NCBI GenBank assembly: GCA_030528645.1
Contig: JAUMYM010000002.1
Coordinates: forward strand, 62,001 to 126,000
Direction: 5' to 3'
From: Erysipelotrichaceae bacterium
GTDB lineage: Bacteria > Bacillota_I > Bacilli_A > Erysipelotrichales > Erysipelotrichaceae
Length of the DNA stretch: 64,000 nt
The position numbers and the translations under genes are program-made. Shown one piece after another: positions 40,364 through 49,016 of the stretch (position 1 is the first letter of the stretch; every line of letters starts with the position of its first letter). The notes beneath the pieces are model-generated. The model was not told the origin of the DNA. It worked only from the letters and a program-made list of their open reading frames with translations, and ran no database searches.

Positions 40364-41038
40364 TTGAAAATACTATTAGTAGAAGATGAAAAAGACTTAA
40401 ACCGTAGTATCACAAAACTATTAAAGAAAAATAACTTCAGTGTAGACTCTGCCTTTGATGGACAAGAAGCCCTTGATTACTTAGACTACAGTGAATACGA
40501 TGTGATTATCTTAGATATTATGATGCCCAACATGAATGGCTATACCTTCATTGAACGCATGCGAAAACGAAACTGTGCCATTCCGGTATTAATGCTGACA
40601 GCGAAAGACTCCCTTGAAGACAAAATCAAAGGACTCGACTTAGGAGCGGATGACTACCTTGTAAAGCCCTTTGAATTTCAAGAGCTTTTGGCACGCATAA
40701 GAGCCCTTTTACGACGCTTAAATCGTACTCACACCACAAATGTAGTTCAGATTCAGCATGTAACCATTGATTTTTCTACCAAAATAGTATCCAAAGAACA
40801 TCAAGTGGTAGACCTAACCGCCAAAGAATACGAAGTATTTGAATACCTTGTCCGCAATGCAAACCACATCAAAGACAAGGAACAAATTCGTCAACATGTT
40901 TGGGACTTTGATTATGAAGGAGAATCTAACATTATTGAAGTAATTATTAAAAACATTCGACGAAAACTCGATTTAGAAGAGAAACCTTCTATCATTCAAA
41001 CCAAACGAGGGGTAGGCTATGTCATACGAACGAAGTAA
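40364..41038 (+). CDS. OmpR/PhoB-family response regulator
   Basis: 224 residues if translation starts at TTG 40364, which gives the usual start (M)KILLVEDEKDLN and has AGGTG six bases upstream; ATG 40358 is possible but too close to that site. The receiver domain has the acidic pocket VEDE, the phospho-acceptor in VIILDIMMPNMNGY, and LMLTAKDS and KPFEFQELLARI. The C-terminal winged helix has EYEVFEYLVRNANHI and NIRRKLDLEEKPSIIQTKRG. Its stop overlaps the kinase start. A -10 TATAAT lies at 40341-40346. Confidence 0.93.
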   Translation: MKILLVEDEKDLNRSITKLLKKNNFSVDSAFDGQEALDYLDYSEYDVIILDIMMPNMNGYTFIERMRKRNCAIPVLMLTAKDSLEDKIKGLDLGADDYLVKPFEFQELLARIRALLRRLNRTHTTNVVQIQHVTIDFSTKIVSKEHQVVDLTAKEYEVFEYLVRNANHIKDKEQIRQHVWDFDYEGESNIIEVIIKNIRRKLDLEEKPSIIQTKRGVGYVIRTK

Positions 41039-42347
41039 AAAAGGAAGTATCATCTTTAAGGTAACCTTTTGGTATAGTTTTTTTATTGTGGTTATTATTA
41101 TCTTAATGATTGTCGCTTCTTTATTACTTTCGGATGTCTTATTTTCCAACCAAAGTCGAAACGAACTGGTACAAGCCAGCTATGAAGCCATCCATGAACT
41201 GCATGATTTGGACAATGGAGAAGATGGTATTTACTTTTCCATCTACGGCAGTCAATCCCATGAAGTATTAGTCAATAATATTCCTTTAGGCTTTGATGAT
41301 ACCCTACCTTTTACCAATAGTACCGTAAAACAATACATCAGTGGAAGTGTAAAATATCTTTACTACGATTTACCGATTGATGAACAACGTTATCTACGTT
41401 CCATTATGACCATTAAAAACAATGAAGTAGATATGTCATTATTTATTACTGCCATTACCATTATTGGACCTCTTTTATTGGTCATCATTGTTGTAGGAGG
41501 CTACCGCATCCTTAAAAAAGCCATTTCTCCTGTAGATCATATCACCAATACTGCTTTAGAAATCAAAGAAAGCAATGACTATTCCAAACGCATTAACGTA
41601 AAAGCAAACAATAACGAACTCTTTCGTCTAGCCAATACCTTTAATTTGATGTTGGAATCCATTGAACAAACCTTTCAAAGAGAAAAACAATTCAATAATG
41701 ACGTCTCTCATGAATTAAGAACCCCTGTCGCAGTCATTCTTTCCGAAAGTGAATATGGAAAAAATTATGCAGAAAACTTACAAGAAGCACAAGAATCCTT
41801 TGCGATTATCAATAAAAAAGCTCTTCAAATGAAAGAAATGATTGATCAAATCATGGAACTAGCCAAACAAAAACACCATCAAAGTAGTAAACTAGCTCCT
41901 TTTGATTTATCTACCTTCATTGCACAACACACCAACGACTATCAAAAACTATGCTCAAGCAAACACATCACTCTTACTACATCCATTGATCAAAACTGTA
42001 TGATTTTAGCCGATGCGACCCTTATGCATCGTCTAGTCGATAATTTATTCAGTAATGCTTTAAAATTTACAAACAATACCATTTCCATTGAAGTAAAAAA
42101 AGAACACCATACGTGCTCCTTAAGTATCCTAGATAATGGAATAGGCATTAGTGAAGAACACCAAAAGAAAATCTGGAATCGTTTCTATCAAATTGATGAT
42201 GCAAGAAACAAAGACAGTAAACTAGGAAGCGGTTTAGGCTTATCTTTAGTGAAATCCATTGTTGATTTACACAATGCCAACATTGAACTACACTCCAAAC
42301 CGAAAGAAGGCTCTCACTTTAAAGTAATCTTCCCATTACTACAATAA
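41019..42347 (+). CDS. Sensor histidine kinase
   Basis: 442 residues, overlapping the regulator gene by 20 bases. Two membrane helices (about 12-38 and 140-162) bracket an external sensor of about 100 residues. A HAMP segment (ISPVDHITNTALEIKES) leads to the H-box FNNDVSHELRTPVAVI, N-box NLFSNALKFTNN, G1 LDNGIGIS and G2 LGSGLGLSLVK. The cognate regulator is the gene just upstream. The likely target is the PepSY gene, from its boxes. The signal is unknown. Confidence 0.94.
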   Translation: MSYERSKKGSIIFKVTFWYSFFIVVIIILMIVASLLLSDVLFSNQSRNELVQASYEAIHELHDLDNGEDGIYFSIYGSQSHEVLVNNIPLGFDDTLPFTNSTVKQYISGSVKYLYYDLPIDEQRYLRSIMTIKNNEVDMSLFITAITIIGPLLLVIIVVGGYRILKKAISPVDHITNTALEIKESNDYSKRINVKANNNELFRLANTFNLMLESIEQTFQREKQFNNDVSHELRTPVAVILSESEYGKNYAENLQEAQESFAIINKKALQMKEMIDQIMELAKQKHHQSSKLAPFDLSTFIAQHTNDYQKLCSSKHITLTTSIDQNCMILADATLMHRLVDNLFSNALKFTNNTISIEVKKEHHTCSLSILDNGIGISEEHQKKIWNRFYQIDDARNKDSKLGSGLGLSLVKSIVDLHNANIELHSKPKEGSHFKVIFPLLQ

Positions 42348-42382
42348 AACCTCCTACTTATAACAAGTTAGGAGGTTTTTAT
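42346..42382. terminator. Terminator between kinase and membrane-protein genes
   Basis: AAAACCTCCTA...TAGGAGGTTTT with T-runs; it can serve both convergent genes. Confidence 0.85.
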
Positions 42383-42383
42383 A

Positions 42384-43142
42384 TTATTTAAAGATTGCGT
42401 TAAGAACAAAGAACAATACAGCATTTATCACTGTTACAGTTATTGCGATTGGATAAATCGGATGTACCTTCTTAAATGGAATACGCGCAAATGATTCATA
42501 GAATATAAACAAGAACATTAATGAGCGAAGAACAAATAAACTCACTAATACATAAAAGCCTAATTTTGCAACTGCTAAAGAAATAAGTGCCACAATCACC
42601 ATTGCCGCATCAATAAAGATTGTAAATACATATCTTCTTAAATAACTAATAAAACAATCTAAAAAGCTAACATTACTTTTAATGTAACGCTTATCAACCC
42701 ATACCGATACAAGCGCTAAGGATGGGTAGAAAATAAGTGCTACAACTACAAAACGTATAAATAACTCAAATACCAATTTAAATATTTCTGATTTTGATAA
42801 AAAGTACATGAAACCTTGTAAGCCTTCCATACCAGGAACTACAAACAAGAACAATTTATAATTGATTAATATTGGTAAACATCCAAGCACAGCAGCAACA
42901 ATCATTGTAACTACAACTTTAATCTTCGTTTCTTTTGTTAATGTTTCAATCGCATGGAATGGATTTAAACTATGTTCCTTTAACCATCCTAAATACCCGT
43001 GTGCTTGATTCTTTAACTTGTCTGTATCAATGCTTTCAGCATATTTCTTAACGGAATTTAACGCATCCCCAGCCACATCCTTTACAGACTTTTCTTGTTT
43101 TACTTCTTCCTTTGTCGGTTCAAATTTATTATCTTCATTCAT
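42384..43142 (-). CDS. Uncharacterised multi-helix membrane protein
   Basis: 252 residues. A polar, charged N-terminal 65 residues (including KSVKDVAGDALNSVKKYAES) are followed by about five membrane helices between 72 and 250. The pattern resembles Yip1-like or zinc-ribbon-associated membrane proteins in outline, but no family was recognised. It is convergent with the two-component genes and lies downstream of prs without sharing its terminator. Confidence 0.7.
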   Translation of the reverse strand: MNEDNKFEPTKEEVKQEKSVKDVAGDALNSVKKYAESIDTDKLKNQAHGYLGWLKEHSLNPFHAIETLTKETKIKVVVTMIVAAVLGCLPILINYKLFLFVVPGMEGLQGFMYFLSKSEIFKLVFELFIRFVVVALIFYPSLALVSVWVDKRYIKSNVSFLDCFISYLRRYVFTIFIDAAMVIVALISLAVAKLGFYVLVSLFVLRSLMFLFIFYESFARIPFKKVHPIYPIAITVTVINAVLFFVLNAIFK

Positions 43143-43197
43143 GATAGTATCCTCCTTAATTATACCCTTATTTTATCACATTCAAACTAAAATACCA

Positions 43198-43224
43198 ATT
43201 TAAAAAAGTCCATACAATGGACTT
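43198..43224 (-). terminator. Terminator of prs
   Basis: AAGTCCAT-TGT-ATGGACTT then TTTTTT on the minus strand, overlapping the prs stop codon. Confidence 0.88.
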
Positions 43225-44182
43225 AATCTTGGAATAAATCGTAAACCTTACTCACCGGTGAATGCGAATCAATTGCTTCAATAATCTTCGCTAATAAAAT
43301 ACCCACTGAGATTACTTTTACTTTATTTGTCTTTTGTGCTTTCTCTTCTGTAAATGGAATCGTATTTGTAATTACCATTTCTTTAATTGGTGAGTTATTA
43401 ATTGTATCAAGCGCTGACTTTGAGAAAATACCATGTGTCACGGCTGCATAGATTTCACTTGCTCCATGATCTCTTAAAATATTACATCCGGCAACCAAAG
43501 AACCGGCAGTATCACAAATATCATCTACTACAATGGCAATCTTACCTTGTACATCCCCAATGACATTCATTGCCTCTACCACATTAGGTTTTGGTCGACG
43601 CTTATCAATAATCGCAATTGGAGCCCCTAACGCATCCGCCAAACGACGTGCTCTTGTTGTACCTCCATGATCTGGAGAAACTACAACTACATTATCTAAG
43701 TCTAAGCCTTTTGTTCTAAAGTATTGACCAATCATTGGTATTGCAGATAAGTCATCAATTGGAATATCAAAGAAACCTTGAATTTGTGTAGTATGCAAAT
43801 CAATGGTAACAACACGATTTGCCCCAGCTACCTGAATTAAATCAGCCACCAACTTCGCTGTAATTGGTTGACGTGGACGAGCTTTACGGTCTTGTCTAGC
43901 ATAGCCATAATATGGCATAACCACATTAATTTCACCGGCACTGGCACGCTTACAAGCATCAATGGCAATTAAAACTTCCATAAGTCTTTGTGTTACCGGA
44001 ACACATGTCGATTGTACAATATACACTCTACGACCTCTTACAGTTTCTTCCGGCTCAACAATAATTTCACCATCTGCAAAATGCTTAACACTGATTTGCC
44101 CTGTTGGCAATTTTAAATAGTCACAGATTTCTTCTACAAGTTCTTGTGATGATGTAAGTGCAAATACTACTGTTTCTTTCAT
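43223..44182 (-). CDS. prs: Ribose-phosphate pyrophosphokinase (PRPP synthetase)
   Basis: 319 residues from the ATG at 44180-44182, with GGGGGAA upstream; an ATG at 44194 has no ribosome binding site. It makes PRPP from ribose 5-phosphate and ATP for nucleotide, NAD and His/Trp synthesis. Conserved parts: FADGEIIVEPEETVRGRRVY, YYGYARQDRKARPRQPITAK, VVTIDLHTTQIQGFFDIP, VVVSPDHGGTTRARRLAD and IVVDDICDTAGSL (PRPP loop). glmU lies 12 bases upstream, a common pairing in Bacillota. Confidence 0.97.
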   Translation of the reverse strand: MKETVVFALTSSQELVEEICDYLKLPTGQISVKHFADGEIIVEPEETVRGRRVYIVQSTCVPVTQRLMEVLIAIDACKRASAGEINVVMPYYGYARQDRKARPRQPITAKLVADLIQVAGANRVVTIDLHTTQIQGFFDIPIDDLSAIPMIGQYFRTKGLDLDNVVVVSPDHGGTTRARRLADALGAPIAIIDKRRPKPNVVEAMNVIGDVQGKIAIVVDDICDTAGSLVAGCNILRDHGASEIYAAVTHGIFSKSALDTINNSPIKEMVITNTIPFTEEKAQKTNKVKVISVGILLAKIIEAIDSHSPVSKVYDLFQD

Positions 44183-44194
44183 AAGTTCCCCCAT

Positions 44195-45550
44195 CTATTT
44201 ATTTTTATAACGATTGCCATAATCAGGCTTATTAATTTGATACGCTCTTGAAATTGCCATTGCACCATCTTCTACATCTTCAGTAATGGTTGATCCTGCT
44301 GCACACACTGCATTTTCACCCACAGAAACCGGCGCAATTAAATTGACATTACTTCCAATAAAGGCTCCATCTTTAATGATTGTTTGATATTTATGCTTAC
44401 CATCATAATTGACCGTAACCACACCACAACCAAAGTTTACCTTACTTCCTACAACACTGTCTCCAACATAAGTAAGATGCGCACACTTCGTATTATAACC
44501 AAGACTTGTATTCTTCAACTCTACAAAATTACCGATACGTACTTCATCAGCTATCTTGCATCCATTTCTTAAATGTGAATTAGGTCCTATATGAACATGA
44601 CTGCCTACTTCACTATCCGTAATACGTGAAGAATCAATCACACTGTGACTGCCAATCACACTATCTTTGATAAAACAATTTGGTAGTATCACACTATGAT
44701 CGGCAATATGACACTTTCCTTCTATGACAACATTTGGATATACAATGCAATCTTTTCCAAATGTAACATCCGCATCAATATACGTATGCATTGGATCTAA
44801 CAAGGTTACCCCTTCAAGCATTAACTTCTCATTGATCAATCGACGCTTAAAGGCATTTGCCATTGCCAATTCAACCTTATTATTAATACCCTGTACTTCT
44901 TCAGGATTATTACTAAGAACGGCTTTTACTTTTAAATGATGTTCATTAAAAATACGAACTAAATCTGTAATATAGTACTCTTTTTGAGCATTATCATTCT
45001 TAACAAGCTTTAAATACTTAAATAATGCTTCATTTTTAAAACAATAAATACCCGTATTAATTTCTTGAATACAAGCTTCATCTTCACTACAATCCTTAAA
45101 CTCTACAATACGAACAATATAACCCTCTTGATTACGTACAATACGACCATAAGCCTTTGCATCATCAAGCTTCGTTGTTAAAACTACCATATCATTTTCC
45201 TTAGCTTCATCCAACAACATCTTTAATGTAGAACTTAAGATACACGGACAATCCCCATTAATAACTAAGGTTTCCCCCTGTAGATGTTCCAGTTGACTTG
45301 CTTGCATTACGGCATGAGCCGTACCTAACTGTTCACTTTGTATTGCATACTGACAACGATCTTTAATTTCATCCATTACCAATTGACTACCATAACCTAC
45401 AACTGTAACCACTTGATCGACATCTATTTCATGTAACGAATCTAAAATGTTATCAACCATAGTCTTATTTGCCACTTTATGGAGTACCTTTGGTAAATCC
45501 GAGTACATTCTAGTCCCTTTGCCAGCTGCCATAATAATTGCTGATCTCAT
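44195..45550 (-). CDS. glmU: Bifunctional GlmU
   Basis: 451 residues, full length. The N-terminal pyrophosphorylase has MAAGKGTRMYSDLPKVLHKV (nucleotide loop), and NGDCPCIL with the metal Asp. The C-terminal left-handed beta-helix has hexapeptide repeats (DSVIGSHSVIDSSRITDSEVG and similar) and the acetyltransferase residues in NFVELKNTSLGYNTKCAHLTYVGD. It converts glucosamine-1-phosphate to UDP-GlcNAc for wall synthesis, the substrate of the MurA encoded at 1343-2611. It is transcribed into prs. Confidence 0.97.
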   Translation of the reverse strand: MRSAIIMAAGKGTRMYSDLPKVLHKVANKTMVDNILDSLHEIDVDQVVTVVGYGSQLVMDEIKDRCQYAIQSEQLGTAHAVMQASQLEHLQGETLVINGDCPCILSSTLKMLLDEAKENDMVVLTTKLDDAKAYGRIVRNQEGYIVRIVEFKDCSEDEACIQEINTGIYCFKNEALFKYLKLVKNDNAQKEYYITDLVRIFNEHHLKVKAVLSNNPEEVQGINNKVELAMANAFKRRLINEKLMLEGVTLLDPMHTYIDADVTFGKDCIVYPNVVIEGKCHIADHSVILPNCFIKDSVIGSHSVIDSSRITDSEVGSHVHIGPNSHLRNGCKIADEVRIGNFVELKNTSLGYNTKCAHLTYVGDSVVGSKVNFGCGVVTVNYDGKHKYQTIIKDGAFIGSNVNLIAPVSVGENAVCAAGSTITEDVEDGAMAISRAYQINKPDYGNRYKNK

Positions 45551-45613
45551 AACAATCCTCCAACATCTATTTTACAACAAAAACCAAGTATTTTAAGTCT
45601 AAGTTTCAACTTT

Positions 45614-45642
45614 TTAAAAAAGTCCCAATAAAATTGGAACTT
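45614..45642 (-). terminator. Terminator of the PP2C-like gene
   Basis: AAGTTCCAAT-TTT-ATTGGGACTT (one G-T pair) then TTTTTT on the minus strand, overlapping the stop codon. Confidence 0.88.
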
Positions 45643-46399
45643 AATACGCTAACTCAATACAGATAGCACTTGTATCATCTAATAATTTTAAGCTGTCTTT
45701 TGCCTTTAAATCATCACGTTTTAAAAATGTATAGGCAACTAATTCTTTAATCGTTGTAAAATCAATACCAACTTGATGTAAATTCAATTGATTATACTCT
45801 AACACCTTTAATAAGCCATCCGTATACAACATAATCTTACTATCTTTATGAATTGGAACAATACCGGTTAATCCCTTAGAAATCCCTAACCCATCAATGG
45901 TACCAATCCAATAATCTACATTTAAACCCTCACGAATCTTTTGACATAATTCCAATGGTTCTAAATGAGCATACTCAACCTTTTTGGCATTGCTATAATG
46001 CATTAAACGAGCATCTACAATATGTAAGCCATCAACCACTAAACCACAATCTCCTAAAGCATAATACTCTAAGTAATCTTCATGAACACGAATCATCGTA
46101 ATGGCAAAACTAGGTAATTTATACAAATCCTCGATGTCTTCATAATAATCAATACTCTTTTTTACTTCCTGTAATACTTTTGTCAAAATAGTCTTTAGAC
46201 TATCTTCGTTGTTAATGAACGATGGTAACAAACGATTCACTTTATTGACTAACCAATAAACGCCCCCACTCATCTCACAATACTCATCATCGAATAATTG
46301 CGTTGCTCCATCAATCACCCAATAAACGTTAAAATGGAACCCTATAACGTCCTCGTTAAGGATTCCATCTCCTTTAACACATAAACGATCTACTTTCAT
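45641..46399 (-). CDS. PP2C-like protein phosphatase
   Basis: 252 residues from the ATG at 46397-46399 (MKVDRLCVKGDG), with GGTGAT upstream; longer frames have no ribosome binding site. Motifs are NEDVIGFHFNVYWVIDGATQ (metal Asp in the DGA motif), YYALGDCGLVV (metal Asp) and LLDDTSAICIEL near the end (final metal Asp). The order and spacing match PP2C-type Ser/Thr phosphatases, although the usual DGMGG is DGATQ. No kinase partner is in the window. The promoter is an extended -10 at 46447-46455. Confidence 0.75.
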   Translation of the reverse strand: MKVDRLCVKGDGILNEDVIGFHFNVYWVIDGATQLFDDEYCEMSGGVYWLVNKVNRLLPSFINNEDSLKTILTKVLQEVKKSIDYYEDIEDLYKLPSFAITMIRVHEDYLEYYALGDCGLVVDGLHIVDARLMHYSNAKKVEYAHLEPLELCQKIREGLNVDYWIGTIDGLGISKGLTGIVPIHKDSKIMLYTDGLLKVLEYNQLNLHQVGIDFTTIKELVAYTFLKRDDLKAKDSLKLLDDTSAICIELAY

Positions 46400-46446
46400 A
46401 TACGATATCACCGCCAACATTTTAACATTTGAAAGCGTATATGTAA

Positions 46447-46455
46447 ATAATATCA
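46447..46455 (-). promoter_or_regulatory. Extended -10 promoter of the PP2C-like gene
   Basis: TGATATTAT on the minus strand; -35 poor. Confidence 0.4.
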
Positions 46456-46471
46456 CACACGAAAAATAGAA

Positions 46472-47101
46472 TTATTTACGATATTTTGTATGGTAACCAG
46501 GATTTTCCGATGGACGATATTGGTTTGGATATTGTTGATCCGTTGTTACATCCAAGGCAACACGCTTAATTTGATTATACACCTCATATGGATTTGCAAT
46601 GCTGTATAAGCGATAGCCACGTGTTGTTGAAGAAGAATTACGGCGATTTGTACTTACATCCGGTGTTAATCGAATGGTTCCTCTTTGACACATATTCTCA
46701 AACGGATTCACATTTACCGTAAGATGTTGAATGTCACGTAATTCAAGACTTATAATATCCTTTCCAAATAAACCAGAGACCATGTAAATGCGACGATCGG
46801 TTAAAGCATATTCAATGTTTTTCCAAGCAATTAAACGGAAAATTGGTGCAATAATCGCAATCCATACCGGTGTCATGTGAATGATAAAAAACGCTATAAA
46901 AGCAAATGAAGATCCAAATGGAACTCCTGCTTCAGATGTAAAGCTTCCAGCTTGCATAAACATATACAACATAAATCCATCAAAACAAGCCCAGATAAGT
47001 GCAAAGATATAAAACCCAAAACTACCGAAAGCATAAAGCCATTTCGACGGTTTATCTTGCCATAAAATCGTTTCATCCCTATCAATAATAGTTTCAATCA
47101 T
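46472..47101 (-). CDS. Bacterial PH-domain (bPH2) membrane protein
   Basis: 209 residues. WQDKPSKWLYAFGSFGFYIF and the helix at about 68-92 are two membrane segments. NIEYALTDRRIYMVSGLFGKDIISLEL starts the bPH2 beta domain, followed by DIQHLTVNVNPFENM. The C-terminal 45 residues are polar and basic. Such proteins (YdbS/YdbT-like) sit in the membrane; function unclear. The ribosome binding site overlaps the end of the IS insertion's upstream flank. Confidence 0.75.
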   Translation of the reverse strand: MIETIIDRDETILWQDKPSKWLYAFGSFGFYIFALIWACFDGFMLYMFMQAGSFTSEAGVPFGSSFAFIAFFIIHMTPVWIAIIAPIFRLIAWKNIEYALTDRRIYMVSGLFGKDIISLELRDIQHLTVNVNPFENMCQRGTIRLTPDVSTNRRNSSSTTRGYRLYSIANPYEVYNQIKRVALDVTTDQQYPNQYRPSENPGYHTKYRK

Positions 47102-47255
47102 GATTACTCTCCTTAATTACTCATCCATTATACCACCAAAATAACAATCCACACGTTTTACGTGTGGTTTTTAGTCTACCCTATAAGGGACTTTACTTTC
47201 ACAGCGACCCTTAAGGGTCTTGTGAAAGACTGACAACCGTGCATTGCACTATGGC

Positions 47256-47714
47256 TTACCCCTTAAAGGGGTCTTTATATTCTTTCCTACTGATGTTATC
47301 TTGTATCATATCTTCTTTTTCTTGATTTCTAATATATTCTTGCACTACTTTTGTATTTAATCCTACTGTTGATACAAAATATCCTTTTGCCCAGAAGTTT
47401 CGATTCCCATATTTATATTTTAAATTTGCATGTTTTTCAAAAATCATCAGCGAAGATTTTCCTTTTAAATATCCCATAAAACTGGACACTGCCAATTTAG
47501 GTGGTATCTTAACCAGCATATGTATATGATCTATCATAGCGTGCCCTTCTATTATTTCTACATTTTTATAACCACATAATTGTTTTAATATTAAAACAAT
47601 ATCCGCTCTTAATTTTCCATAGATTTCTTTTCTTCTATATTTTGGTATAAATACAATATGGTACTTACAGTTCCATCTCGTATGTGATAAACTAGAATCG
47701 TCATTTGTATTCAT
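47256..47714 (-). CDS. tnpA: IS200-type transposase TnpA
   Basis: 152 residues, full length for a Y1 HUH transposase. The HUH motif is in MIDHIHMLVKIPPK, and the catalytic Tyr is in VVQEYIRNQ near residue 130. SHTRWNCKYHIVFIPKYRRK is the conserved N-terminal segment and FWAKGYFVSTVG the central one. It cuts and rejoins single-stranded DNA as a dimer. All catalytic residues are present, so the copy may be active. Its ribosome binding site lies inside a hairpin (47721-47784). Confidence 0.95.
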   Translation of the reverse strand: MNTNDDSSLSHTRWNCKYHIVFIPKYRRKEIYGKLRADIVLILKQLCGYKNVEIIEGHAMIDHIHMLVKIPPKLAVSSFMGYLKGKSSLMIFEKHANLKYKYGNRNFWAKGYFVSTVGLNTKVVQEYIRNQEKEDMIQDNISRKEYKDPFKG

Positions 47715-47720
47715 ATAAGT

Positions 47721-47784
47721 GATAAACCTCCTTTTATAAATTTGGTTGTCAGCCTTATTTATTATAAAGGAGGTTTTTCTTATC
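47721..47784 (-). promoter_or_regulatory. Hairpin that masks the tnpA ribosome binding site
   Basis: On the minus strand AAACCTCCTTT (47766-47776) pairs with AAAGGAGGTTT (47724-47734), followed by a bulge and four more pairs. The second arm is the tnpA ribosome binding site. IS200 is known to limit its transposase in this way. Confidence 0.75.
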
Positions 47785-47850
47785 GCTAAAAGCTATTCTA
47801 TCCACATACGCATAGCGTATGGTTTTTATAGATAGATAAACTATCTATAA

Positions 47851-47875
47851 TAAAAAAGAGGACAAATGTCCTCTT
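47851..47875 (-). terminator. Terminator of gap
   Basis: AAGAGGACA-TT-TGTCCTCTT then TTTT on the minus strand. The IS end lies directly after it. Confidence 0.9.
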
Positions 47876-47881
47876 GTTAAA

Positions 47882-48892
47882 CTATTTACCTGCGAAGTAT
47901 TTAATTGTTCTAACCATTTGGCTAGTGTATGAATTTTCATTGTCATACCAAGAAACAACTTGTACTTGGTAAGTATCTTCATCCACTTTTGTAACCATTG
48001 TTTGAGTAGCATCAAACAATGAACCATTTGTATTACCGATTACATCGCTAGAAACGATTTCTTCTTCAGTGTATCCAAATGAAGCACTACTTGCAGCCTT
48101 CATAGCAGCGTTAATGCCTTCTTTTGTAACATCTTTACCTTTTACTACAGCTACTAAAATAGTAGAAGAACCTGTAGGAACCGGAACACGTTGTGCAGAA
48201 CCGATTAATTTACCATTTAATTCAGGAATTACTAAACCGATTGCTTTTGCAGCACCTGTTGAGTTAGGAACGATATTCACTGCAGCAGCACGTGCACGAC
48301 GTAAGTCATTTTTACGATGTGGACCATCTAATGTCATTTGGTCACCAGTATAAGCATGAACAGTAGTCATGATACCACTTAAGATTGGTGCATAATCATT
48401 TAATGTTTTAGCCATTGGAGCTAAGCAGTTTGTTGTACATGAAGCAGCAGAGATAATCTTATCTTCACTTGTAATGATGTCTTCATTTACACCAAATACT
48501 ACTGTTGGTAAATCATTACCAGCAGGAGCTGAAATAACTACTTTTTTAGCACCAGCATTGATATGAGCTGAAGCTTTTTCTTTTGAAGTATAGAAACCTG
48601 TACATTCTAATACAACATCAACATCTAATTCTTTCCAAGGTAATTCATTTGCATCTGCTTTTGCATAGATTTCAATTTCCTTACCATCAACAACGATTGA
48701 AGATTCTTTTGCTTCTACTGTATGACCATGATAAGGTCCTTGAGCTGAATCATATTTTAATAGATGAGCTAACATTTTAGGGCTTGATAAATCATTGATT
48801 GCTACAACTTCATAACCATCAGCTACGAACATTTGACGGAACGCTAATCTACCAATACGTCCAAAACCATTAATTGCTACTTTTACTGTCAT
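47882..48892 (-). CDS. gap: Glyceraldehyde-3-phosphate dehydrogenase, type I
   Basis: 336 residues. [14 protein letters not shown] (NAD site), [15 protein letters not shown] with the catalytic Cys near 153, TVHAYTGDQ with the partner His, [20 protein letters not shown] and [15 protein letters not shown] are all present. It is the glycolytic NAD-dependent enzyme (Asp33 in AINDLS is compatible with NAD preference). It has a consensus promoter (48921-48949) with a cre-like site upstream (48973-48986) and a strong terminator. Confidence 0.97.
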   Translation of the reverse strand: MTVKVAINGFGRIGRLAFRQMFVADGYEVVAINDLSSPKMLAHLLKYDSAQGPYHGHTVEAKESSIVVDGKEIEIYAKADANELPWKELDVDVVLECTGFYTSKEKASAHINAGAKKVVISAPAGNDLPTVVFGVNEDIITSEDKIISAASCTTNCLAPMAKTLNDYAPILSGIMTTVHAYTGDQMTLDGPHRKNDLRRARAAAVNIVPNSTGAAKAIGLVIPELNGKLIGSAQRVPVPTGSSTILVAVVKGKDVTKEGINAAMKAASSASFGYTEEEIVSSDVIGNTNGSLFDATQTMVTKVDEDTYQVQVVSWYDNENSYTSQMVRTIKYFAGK

Positions 48893-48920
48893 TCATTTGT
48901 CCTCCTTATGACACGTCTAT

Positions 48921-48949
48921 ATTATAATTTTAATACACTTTAAAGTCAA
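48921..48949 (-). promoter_or_regulatory. gap promoter
   Basis: TTGACT (48944-48949) and TATAAT (48921-48926) on the minus strand, 17 bases apart; ribosome binding site AAGGAGGA follows. Confidence 0.85.
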
Positions 48950-48972
48950 TTATTCCACTATACTTTATCTTC

Positions 48973-48986
48973 TAAAAGCGCTTACT
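48973..48986 (-). promoter_or_regulatory. cre-like catabolite response element upstream of gap
   Basis: AGTAAGCGCTTTTA on the minus strand fits the CcpA-binding pattern around a central CG with the AAGCGCTT core. Its position about 60-70 bases before the expected transcription start fits activation. Confidence 0.6.
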
Positions 48987-49016
48987 TAAAGCACATTTTA
49001 CTCTTTTTTAAAAATT

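Larger units (their letters stand above)
47140..47830 (-). mobile_element. IS200/IS605-type insertion (tnpA only)
   Basis: About 690 bases containing a single transposase gene. No tnpB is present. A hairpin occurs near each end on the same strand: CCACACG-TTTTA-CGTGTGG (47149-47167) and CATACG-CATAG-CGTATG (47805-47821), each followed by TTTTTA. Same-strand subterminal hairpins are what TnpA of this family binds; no terminal inverted repeats or target duplication are expected. Exact ends are estimated. Confidence 0.7.
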
